Origin: CAMYLR01 sp041577935
GTDB taxonomy: Bacteria > Gemmatimonadota > Gemmatimonadetes > JACCXV01 > JAHWKZ01
Direction: 5' to 3'
Assembly (NCBI GenBank): GCA_041577935.1
Contig: JBFGIA010000050.1
Span: 1-16,905 of the forward strand
Length of the DNA stretch: 16,905 nt
Of this stretch, positions 1 through 6,084 are shown in pieces. Each line of letters opens with the position of its first letter. Positions within the stretch are counted from its first letter, which is position 1. Below the pieces are notes generated by a model. It was not told the DNA's origin, searched no databases, and saw nothing but the letters and a program-made list of their open reading frames with translations. The position numbers and the translations under genes were made by a program.

Positions 1-200
1 AGCCCGCCGGCGGTGTACCGGGAAACGCTGGCGCCCACGATCGGATCAGTCCGATCCGACACGACATTGTTGCGGAGTGCTCCGGCACGGGCGGTGATCT
101 CCCACATCGGGTATTGCCCACTCGCCGCTTGGGCGAAACCGAGCATAAGAAGCGCCGACAAGCCGGCCATGACTCCGCGGACTGCGGTGAATCCGAGCAT
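1..200 (-). CDS. Secreted protein, probable outer-membrane beta-barrel (5' part only)
   Basis: The gene runs off the left edge, so only the first 66 codons are visible. It starts with ATG at 200-198, nine bases after a run of five G on the coding strand (complement of 210-214), a usable ribosome binding site. The start MLGFTAVRGVMAGLSALLMLGF is followed by AQAASGQ and reads as a signal peptide: an Arg, a hydrophobic core at about residues 11-23, then small residues for signal peptidase I cleavage near residue 28. The mature part begins YPMWEITARAGALRNNV and continues with IVGASVSRYTAGG. The alternation of polar and hydrophobic residues with Arg, Gly and Tyr is typical of the first strands of small outer-membrane beta-barrels. 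The barrel call is inference from about 40 residues; export is better supported. It is divergent from the PLP enzyme gene and has its own promoter at 314-342. Confidence 0.6.
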   Translation of the reverse strand, partial: MLGFTAVRGVMAGLSALLMLGFAQAASGQYPMWEITARAGALRNNVVSDRTDPIVGASVSRYTAGG

Positions 201-313
201 TATGTGTAACCCCCATTGCTATCGTTCGAATCGCTCTTGGCCTGTAAGACCAGATACGAGTACAGAACCGCGCGATAAGGCAGCGGTCGAGCCTAACCAT
301 TAGACTCGGCAAC

Positions 314-342
314 ATAATAACAGATCTGACCAGCGTTGTCTA
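314..342 (-). promoter_or_regulatory. Sigma70-like promoter for the leftward secreted-protein gene
   Basis: On the minus strand a -35 box TAGACA (complement of 337-342) is followed by exactly 17 bases and a -10 box TATTAT (complement of 314-319). Each box matches the sigma70 consensus at five of six positions. It lies in an AT-rich patch of an otherwise GC-rich region. Transcription would start near 307, giving a leader of about 107 bases before the ATG at 200. The match is seen directly; activity is inferred. Confidence 0.5.
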
Positions 343-435
343 GGCGGAACCGGTCGTGCGGGTCGGGGTCGTTTCGCTCTCCGTCCGGATCGTCACCCGA
401 ATCTGGGCCTCGGCTCCACAGGATCGCCACTACGC

Positions 436-471
436 TTGTAGGGGGATTCTCCCTACAGACACCGCCGTCTG
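436..471 (+). other. Two overlapping stem-loops in the leader of the PLP enzyme gene
   Basis: The first hairpin pairs 437-443 (TGTAGGG) with 451-457 (CCCTACA). It can zip further through the run of G, leaving a loop of ATT. The second pairs 456-460 (CAGAC) with 467-471 (GTCTG) around ACCGCC. They share bases 456-457, so they compete at their bases. They sit 55-90 bases before the start codon. No T-run follows, so neither is a classical terminator. They could be an mRNA leader structure or a chance pairing; no known riboswitch class was recognised. Confidence 0.35.
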
Positions 472-511
472 TTCGGCGCTACGGTTGTTATGGTGTCAGT
501 GAGGACGCCAC

Positions 512-517
512 AGGAGG
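512..517 (+). promoter_or_regulatory. Ribosome binding site fixing the start of the PLP enzyme gene
   Basis: A perfect AGGAGG stands eight bases before the ATG at 526. An earlier in-frame ATG at 490 has no such site, and the extra 12 residues it would add do not resemble the family. Confidence 0.85.
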
Positions 518-525
518 CGGTTACC

Positions 526-1863
526 ATGCGAAAAGAGCGAAAGCCACCCGCTGTCAAGCTAAAGGGAAAGCGGCCCGAGTCGTTGATGATGACCTATGGC
601 TATCACCCCGAATGGTCGGAGGGGGCGGTCAAACCGCCCGTTTTTCAGACCTCTACGTTCGCCTTCCGCTCAGCGGAAGAGGGAAAGGAGTACTTCGCCT
701 GCGCGTACGGTCTGACTGAGGAGGATCCAGAGCATCCGATCGGCTTGATCTACAGTCGGTTGAACAATCCCGACCTCGAGATCCTAGAGGAGCGCTTGAA
801 CCTGTGGGACGACGCTGAGGCGAGCGTCGTGTTTGCGTCGGGCATGGCGGCTATCTCGACCACTTTGCTAACACTGGTGCAGCCGGGTCATGCGATCGTG
901 TTCTCGCGACCTCTGTATGGGGGCACGGACTTCCTCTTGGAGGAGATGATGCCCGCAATGGGAATCGCGACGCGTGAGTTCGAGGCTGGTGCTGAGCCTG
1001 CCGAAGTAGAACGTATCTGCAGTGAACTCGAGGCAGCTGGAACGCCATGTCGGGTGGTCTTCCTGGAGACGCCGGCGAATCCGACTACCACGCTCACGGA
1101 TATCGAGAAGATGTCCGAAGTGGCCCACCGCTTTGGCGCGCTGTGCGCTGTCGACAACACCTTGCTCGGGCCGCTCTACCAGCAACCGCTGCAATGTGGT
1201 GCCGATCTAGTCCTCTACTCTGCGACCAAGTACCTCGGGGGGCACAGCGATCTAGTGGCGGGGGTATGTCTCGGCGCGAAGGAGCACATCGACAGTATAA
1301 AGATGTTCCGAACGATCTTGGGCACGATGCTCGACCCGCACTCGGCGTGGTTGCTGATGCGGTCGCTCGAGACAGCTAAACTGAGGATGACGTGTTCGCG
1401 AAAGAACGCGGAAAAGATCGCAAAATGGCTGCTGAAGCAGCCCTGGGTCGGTAAGGTGAACTTCCCGGGTCTCTTGACATCGGGGGAGCAGAAGGGGATC
1501 TACGACCGGCAATGCTCCGGCCCCGGTGCGCTACTGTCGTTCGAGCTGGTTGATGGGGATGAGGCCAAGGCATTTCGTTTTCTCAACTCGGTCCGATTGA
1601 TCAAACTGGCTGTCAGCTTGGGAGGAAACGAGTCGCTGATCGAGCATCCGGCGACGATGACCCACGCTGACGTGCCGCCGGAGGAGCAGCTGGCGATAGG
1701 TATTACACCGGCGTTGGTTCGCTTGTCGGTCGGCATCGAGCACCCGGACGACTTGATCGCCGATCTCACTCGAGCCGCCGGACAGATGGAGGTCTTGAAT
1801 GAGATACCGGTCGAGGCAGCAGGTCCCTCCGCCGACGCCGTTCTGTCTGGAGAGCCGGTGTGA
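526..1863 (+). CDS. PLP-dependent Cys/Met metabolism enzyme (cystathionine gamma-synthase/lyase family)
   Basis: A 445-residue member of the trans-sulfuration (Cys/Met metabolism) fold-type I PLP enzymes, which carry out beta/gamma elimination or replacement on homoserine esters, cystathionine, homocysteine or methionine in the cytoplasm. Diagnostic blocks are all present: YSRLNNP and FASGMAAI in the N-terminal half, PLYGGT, the ETPANPT loop, AVDNT with the PLP-binding Asp, and the Schiff-base lysine K235 in YSATKYLGGHSD. C-terminal RLSVGIEHPDDLIADL is the family signature. Methionine gamma-lyases usually have Cys in YGCT; here it is Gly, as in cystathionine gamma-synthases and lyases, so the substrate is open. 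The N-terminus carries about 20 extra basic residues before MMTYGYHPEW. The start is set by the AGGAGG at 512-517. The acyl-CoA synthetase follows after 27 bases, in the same reading frame beyond the TGA, suggesting one operon. Family is sure; exact reaction is not. Confidence 0.9.
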   Translation: MRKERKPPAVKLKGKRPESLMMTYGYHPEWSEGAVKPPVFQTSTFAFRSAEEGKEYFACAYGLTEEDPEHPIGLIYSRLNNPDLEILEERLNLWDDAEASVVFASGMAAISTTLLTLVQPGHAIVFSRPLYGGTDFLLEEMMPAMGIATREFEAGAEPAEVERICSELEAAGTPCRVVFLETPANPTTTLTDIEKMSEVAHRFGALCAVDNTLLGPLYQQPLQCGADLVLYSATKYLGGHSDLVAGVCLGAKEHIDSIKMFRTILGTMLDPHSAWLLMRSLETAKLRMTCSRKNAEKIAKWLLKQPWVGKVNFPGLLTSGEQKGIYDRQCSGPGALLSFELVDGDEAKAFRFLNSVRLIKLAVSLGGNESLIEHPATMTHADVPPEEQLAIGITPALVRLSVGIEHPDDLIADLTRAAGQMEVLNEIPVEAAGPSADAVLSGEPV

Positions 1864-1890
1864 GCCACTGACTCGCCGACGGACCGCAGC

Positions 1891-4005
1891 ATGAGCTCGC
1901 TCGCGGATCGTCCACTCGACCCCATCTTCTCACCTCGATCGATCGCGGTAATCGGCGCTTCGCGGCGTCGCGACTCGATCGGATTCGCGTTGCTCCACAA
2001 TCTCGTCGTCAATGAGTTCAATGGGATGATCTTTCCGGTCAATCCCAAGGCCCAGGTCATTCATTCGCTGAAGACGTATCCGCGGATTGGCGATATCCCC
2101 GACCCGGTCGACCTGGCGATCGTCATGGTGCCGCGTGATGCGGTTCTCGGCGTCGTCGAGGAGTGCATCGACCATGGTGTGCGGGGGTTGGTGGTAATAA
2201 CCGCCGGGTTTGCCGAAGTCGATGCGGCAGGCGCAGCGCTCGAGGCACAACTCGGCGAGAAGGTCCGTGGCGCCGGCGTGCGGATGATCGGACCCAACTG
2301 TATGGGCGTCATCAATACAGACGAGAGCGTGCGCATGGAGGCGACCTTCTCTCCGACCCCCGCCGAACGCGGCACGATCGGTTTTGTAAGTCAGTCCGGT
2401 GCGCTCGGGGTCGCGATTCTGAACGCCGCCGCCGATCTGGGGATCGGACTCACCCAGTTCGTTTCCATGGGAAACAAGACCGATGTCTCGGGCAACGACT
2501 TGCTCGAGCACTGGGAGGACGATGACGCGACCCGGGTGATCTGTATGTATTTGGAGTCGTTCGGCAACCCCCGACACTTCACGACGATCGCCAAGCGGGT
2601 CGGACGTAAGAAGCCGATTCTAGTCGTCAAGTCAGGGCGTACCGAGGAGGGGGCTCGTGCAGCGACGAGTCATACCGGAGCGATCGCTGGAATCGATGTC
2701 ACCGTGTCGACATTCCTCCGACAGTGTGGCGTGTTGCGAGCCAACACGATCGACGAGTTGTTCGATACCGCCCGAGCGCTGGATCGGTGTCCACTGCCGG
2801 CCGGCGATCGTGTTGGCATCCTGACCAACGCGGGTGGCCCAGCGATCATGGCCACGGACGCCTGCGTGAACCTCGGGCTGCAGATCGCAGAACTATCGAA
2901 CGAGACGCGCCAGGAGCTCGGCTCGTTCCTGCCGCCAGAGGCGAGCGTCGCCAATCCGGTCGATATGATCGCATCGGCCATGCCGGCGGATTATCGACGG
3001 TCGCTGGCTTGCCTGCTGGCGGACCCCGGCGTCGACATGATTCTCGCGATCAACGTCACACCGCTCCTGTCACACCCGACCGACGTCCTGGATGCGATTC
3101 GCCAAGGTGCGAAGGAAGGGCCTGACAAACCGGTTCTAGCCGTCATGATGGCGACCGAGGAGTTCTACGACGAAGTGCTCGGGCGTCGCGACCAACCCCC
3201 GGTCTATCGATTTCCCGAGTCCGCGGCTCGGGCGCTGTCGCAGTTGAATCGCTATGCAGCCTGGCGCCGGCGGCCGATGGACGTTCTGACGCCAGAGTTC
3301 GCGGTAGATGACACTCAGGTGTCGGCGATTCTCGATCAGACTCCCGATGGATACCTACCTGCGGCCCAGGCCGTCCAGGTCTTGGAACTGTACGGCGTAC
3401 CGGTGGCCGCGTGGAGGCAGGTAGCTGATCTAGACGGATTGCGATCTGCAGCCGAGGAGCTCGGTTATCCGGTGGTCGTAAAGGCAGAGGCACCAGCGCT
3501 CGTTCACAAGAGTGATGTCGGCGCTGTGAAGGTCGACATACGCAACGTTGACGATCTGGCACGTGCGGTTGGCGAGATTGATGCCTCGTTGAGCGCGGCG
3601 GACCATAGGGCTACGGGATACCTGATCCAGGAGATGGTCAGCGGCGGAGTGGAGACGATCTACGGCATCTCGAGCTATCCACAGTTCGGACCGCTGCTCA
3701 TGTTTGGACTCGGTGGCCGCTACGTGGAAGTGCTGCGCGATGTTCGTTTCGGCGTCACTCCACTCGAACCGGCAGAAGCAGAGGGGATGGTGAGGGGCAT
3801 TAGGGGGTTCCAGTTGCTCGAAGGTGTCCGGGGCGACCCCGCGGCCGATATAGACTTCCTGGTCGAAGTGCTGTTGCGGATCGCACAGCTCGCCGAGCGT
3901 CATCCGCGAATTCAGGAGCTTGATATCAATCCGTTCCTGGCAGCGCCCGACCTAGCTGGCTCGAAGGCGCTGGATGTGAGAATTCGGGTAGGTGACGTTG
4001 TTTGA
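1891..4005 (+). CDS. NDP-forming acyl-CoA synthetase (acetate--CoA ligase, ADP-forming type), fused alpha-beta
   Basis: A 704-residue single-chain enzyme of the ADP-forming acetyl-CoA synthetase family, which interconverts acyl-CoA + ADP + phosphate and free acid + CoA + ATP. The order is CoA-binding Rossmann domain (about 10-110, with SIAVIGAS), succinyl-CoA-synthetase-like domains (about 140-460, with GFVSQSGALG and SMGNKTDVSGNDLL), then a C-terminal ATP-grasp domain (about 485-704, with YPVVVKAEAP and LDINPF). The phosphate-carrying histidine is H261 in SHTGAIAG, and the second relay histidine of the family is H539 in VHKSDVGAVK, so both halves look active. Length matches the usual fused form of about 700. 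The ATG has only a poor ribosome binding site and probably depends on translation of the gene before it. Paired with a possible alpha-keto-acid-forming PLP enzyme, it may recover ATP from propionyl- or another acyl-CoA; this is inference. Some relatives are protein acetyltransferases, but those carry an added GNAT domain, which is absent here. Confidence 0.93.
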   Translation: MSSLADRPLDPIFSPRSIAVIGASRRRDSIGFALLHNLVVNEFNGMIFPVNPKAQVIHSLKTYPRIGDIPDPVDLAIVMVPRDAVLGVVEECIDHGVRGLVVITAGFAEVDAAGAALEAQLGEKVRGAGVRMIGPNCMGVINTDESVRMEATFSPTPAERGTIGFVSQSGALGVAILNAAADLGIGLTQFVSMGNKTDVSGNDLLEHWEDDDATRVICMYLESFGNPRHFTTIAKRVGRKKPILVVKSGRTEEGARAATSHTGAIAGIDVTVSTFLRQCGVLRANTIDELFDTARALDRCPLPAGDRVGILTNAGGPAIMATDACVNLGLQIAELSNETRQELGSFLPPEASVANPVDMIASAMPADYRRSLACLLADPGVDMILAINVTPLLSHPTDVLDAIRQGAKEGPDKPVLAVMMATEEFYDEVLGRRDQPPVYRFPESAARALSQLNRYAAWRRRPMDVLTPEFAVDDTQVSAILDQTPDGYLPAAQAVQVLELYGVPVAAWRQVADLDGLRSAAEELGYPVVVKAEAPALVHKSDVGAVKVDIRNVDDLARAVGEIDASLSAADHRATGYLIQEMVSGGVETIYGISSYPQFGPLLMFGLGGRYVEVLRDVRFGVTPLEPAEAEGMVRGIRGFQLLEGVRGDPAADIDFLVEVLLRIAQLAERHPRIQELDINPFLAAPDLAGSKALDVRIRVGDVV

Positions 4006-4057
4006 TCCGGACGAGAGCCGGGGCCAGCGCGGTACTACGAGTCTCAGGCGCATCGAA

Positions 4058-4089
4058 ACGGCCCCCGACCAAGAGTGATCGGGGGCCGT
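4058..4089. terminator. Strong stem-loop between convergent genes, probable bidirectional terminator
   Basis: An 11-bp perfect stem pairs 4058-4068 (ACGGCCCCCGA) with 4079-4089 (TCGGGGGCCGT) around a 10-base loop. It lies 53 bases after the stop of the acyl-CoA synthetase gene and 31 bases after the stop of the convergent nucleotidase gene. The T-run is poor: GTTTCG on the minus side, none on the plus side. The structure and placement support termination in both directions. Confidence 0.75.
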
Positions 4090-4119
4090 CCAATAGAGGC
4101 CAAAGCGAGCTGATCCGAG

Positions 4120-5973
4120 TTACAGTTCCGTAATGCGACCCTCTCCGCCAAACGGGTACTGCGCGGCGGAGATCAATCCACCCAACCCGTCAACGATGTA
4201 GGTGAACAGCGCCTGCTGGTAGGTGACGCCCAGGGTCGTGAACGGAGCACCCCCGAATGGGTACTCGTCACCACCGCGAGCCAGGAAGTCGATCGTGGCG
4301 ATGTTGATACCAGGACCGCCTTGCACGACGCCACCGGTGACGATCACCGTCCCGTCATCCAGCTCGACTTCCATGACGCGTGCACCGTCGGCTCCGGCGT
4401 CATCGTACTCGAAGCTGAAGCCCGAAACCTGCGCGAAACGACCGCCACCCGGCAGATCGCTTACCGCGTTCTCGAGGATGTCCTTGAACTGCGACCGCGG
4501 GATGTTCTCGAACACGCTCACGAAGTTCGGGAAGGGCACCATGTCGAACGTCTGGAGTTCGGTGATGGGGCCGGCCGGGATGATCGTGTTATTCCGGATC
4601 CCGCCGCCGTTCTGAAGTGCTACATCTGGCTCTTGGACCCCGAAGCTGGCGGCTAACTGCTCGGCTTGCCACTTGAGCGCATCCGCGATCAGGTTCCCCT
4701 CGTTGGTCTCGAAGTTCCGAACCGAGTTGCGGAGCCCGTCGAGGTCGACCTCGGAGACACCAATGACGTTGGCGGCCAGGGCGGCCAGCCCATCGGCCAC
4801 CGGGTCGACGACCTGCGACTGTACGGCCGGGTCGGGCGACACCGCATCGAAGTTCCCGCCACCGGCGACGCGCACCGGGCCGCTGGCGTCATCGACGGCG
4901 ATCAGCTCGCCGGCCTTGTTGAACCCGACGATCAGCTGTCCGACATACTTGTACTCACCCGATGTCGTGACAACCGGAACCGGCGTTCCGTCCGAATCGG
5001 TTTCGATGATGGGGTACGGGCCAAAAGGCGCGTCACCCGGGATCAGAACGTCGTCGGCGTTGGCGAGCACCTCGTCGCCGCCACCGGCGACGACGATGTC
5101 AACGCCGTCCAACATTGGAATCAACGCCAGATCCTCATCGATGTCCTGGAGGTGACTGATCAGAACGATTTTGTTGACCCCCATCCCCTCGAGCTTGTCG
5201 ACTTCGTTCTGAATCTCGCCTGCTACATCGCCGAGAACGATCACGTCACGCGGGCTGGAGATGAAGGACAGGTTGGGCGTGGTGACGCCGATGATACCGA
5301 TCTCCTGGCCGCGTTTCACAACGACCGTGCTCTCGGCGATCTGACCCGAGTTGAACAAAGCCTGCAGTCGAGGCTCACCCGAGAAGTTCAGGTTGGCGCT
5401 CAGAAACGGGGGGTTGTCAAAGCTGAACCCCTCGATGAAGTCCGCCAGAATATCGGGACCGAAATCGAACTCGTGGTTGCCGATTGCGAAAGCGTCGTAA
5501 CCGATCAGATCGAGCCCGATCGTGTCATAGAAGGGGATTCCCTTTTGGAGGCTCAGATTGAATTCCGGTCCTGCCAAGAAGTTGTCGCCGGACGAAACGA
5601 GGACAGCGGCAGCTCCAGGGTTGCGGGTATTGCGCGGTGGCGGTCCCGTAGCGCCTTTACCGGCCAGCATCATCGAGGAGCTGGCTAATGGTGCGTTGCC
5701 GGCTCGCGGACGGCGTTTTGCTTCGAGCTTCAGGTTCTCGACTACCGTCGCGAAGCGAGCGATACCGCCGAAGTCCTCCAGTCCGGCTCCGGCGTTGATG
5801 AGCTGGGACTCACCGTCGTTGTTGTGCAGCAAGGTGAGCCAGAAGTGGATGTTGGCGTCATTTCTGCCTTCGGTGAGGCTGATAACGCCGCCGGACTCCG
5901 ACGGCGGCCCAGCCACGTCGTTGCTGCAGCCGACAAACAGCAGAATGGCAGCCAGAGCACACAGACGTCTCAT
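4120..5973 (-). CDS. Lipoprotein 5'-nucleotidase-type metallophosphoesterase
   Basis: A 617-residue exported phosphoesterase that probably releases phosphate from nucleotides or related esters at the cell surface or periplasm. The start MRRLCALAAILLFVGC is a lipoprotein signal with a lipobox ending at C16; Ser at +2 favours outer-membrane sorting. The metallophosphatase domain spans about 45-390: HNNDGES (50-56), SSGDNFLAG (D130), GNHEFDFG (N166-H167), SHLQ (H274) and GGGDE (297-301). The 5'-nucleotidase C-terminal domain spans about 400-585, with NGGGIRNN (455-462) and FLARGGDEYPF (563-573), the parts that bind the base. The classic NDxH and GGHxH/Q motifs are replaced by NDGE and GGGDE, marking a divergent subgroup. 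A low-complexity insert lies between the first two metal motifs (about 88-122). The start is backed by GGAGGG (complement of 5981-5986) seven bases upstream. Substrate is unknown. No PhoB-type box was seen. Confidence 0.88.
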   Translation of the reverse strand: MRRLCALAAILLFVGCSNDVAGPPSESGGVISLTEGRNDANIHFWLTLLHNNDGESQLINAGAGLEDFGGIARFATVVENLKLEAKRRPRAGNAPLASSSMMLAGKGATGPPPRNTRNPGAAAVLVSSGDNFLAGPEFNLSLQKGIPFYDTIGLDLIGYDAFAIGNHEFDFGPDILADFIEGFSFDNPPFLSANLNFSGEPRLQALFNSGQIAESTVVVKRGQEIGIIGVTTPNLSFISSPRDVIVLGDVAGEIQNEVDKLEGMGVNKIVLISHLQDIDEDLALIPMLDGVDIVVAGGGDEVLANADDVLIPGDAPFGPYPIIETDSDGTPVPVVTTSGEYKYVGQLIVGFNKAGELIAVDDASGPVRVAGGGNFDAVSPDPAVQSQVVDPVADGLAALAANVIGVSEVDLDGLRNSVRNFETNEGNLIADALKWQAEQLAASFGVQEPDVALQNGGGIRNNTIIPAGPITELQTFDMVPFPNFVSVFENIPRSQFKDILENAVSDLPGGGRFAQVSGFSFEYDDAGADGARVMEVELDDGTVIVTGGVVQGGPGINIATIDFLARGGDEYPFGGAPFTTLGVTYQQALFTYIVDGLGGLISAAQYPFGGEGRITEL

Positions 5974-5999
5974 AGGGGGACCCTCCGAATTGTGTGTAA

Positions 6000-6025
6000 A
6001 GAGCGCTCTCTGGCCTGGGAGAGAG
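6000..6025. repeat. Palindrome and overlapping inverted repeat upstream of the nucleotidase gene
   Basis: AGAGCGCTCT at 6000-6009 is a perfect 10-bp palindrome 26 bases upstream of the nucleotidase ATG. It overlaps a second inverted repeat, CTCTC (6006-6010) with GAGAG (6019-6023), loop of eight. This is a plausible operator position; no protein can be assigned to it. Confidence 0.35.
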
Positions 6026-6030
6026 TACGA

Positions 6031-6049
6031 TCGGGGGATGAGTTAACTC
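6031..6049 (-). promoter_or_regulatory. Copy 1 of a shared upstream motif, ending in a palindrome
   Basis: Plus-strand TCGGGGGATGAGTTAAC (6031-6047) recurs with one base missing at 11570-11585. Here the tail forms the perfect palindrome GAGTTAACTC (6040-6049). Both copies lie in intergenic DNA just upstream of minus-strand genes, 58 bases before the nucleotidase start in this case. A common regulator is possible but unproven. Confidence 0.3.
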
Positions 6050-6084
6050 GTGCGGGTGGTTTCGGCTAGCCCGTAAGGGCGACG

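Larger units (their letters stand above)
201..525. other. Divergent intergenic region of 325 bases
   Basis: No convincing gene lies here; short open frames in it are chance frames. It holds the leftward sigma70-like promoter (314-342), two overlapping stem-loops (436-471) and the ribosome binding site of the rightward PLP enzyme gene (512-517). I could not find a comparably good promoter for the rightward gene. Confidence 0.6.

Noticed and set aside
436..525. SAM-type riboswitch before the PLP enzyme
   Set aside because: The stem-loops lack the conserved core bases and multi-branched or pseudoknot layout of known SAM or SAH riboswitches.
336..719. 127-codon open frame upstream of and across the PLP gene start
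   Set aside because: Low-complexity Arg/Ser/Gly protein overlapping the PLP gene; no ribosome binding site.
4666..5688. 340-codon open frame opposite the nucleotidase gene
   Set aside because: It is the mirror of a clear gene with strong family motifs; its protein shows no domain and a composition typical of antisense frames in GC-rich DNA.
6069..6080. Hairpin GCCC-GTAA-GGGC as terminator after the cyclic-di-GMP gene
   Set aside because: Only a 4-bp stem with no T-run, and it lies upstream of that gene's end region only by a few bases; not convincing.
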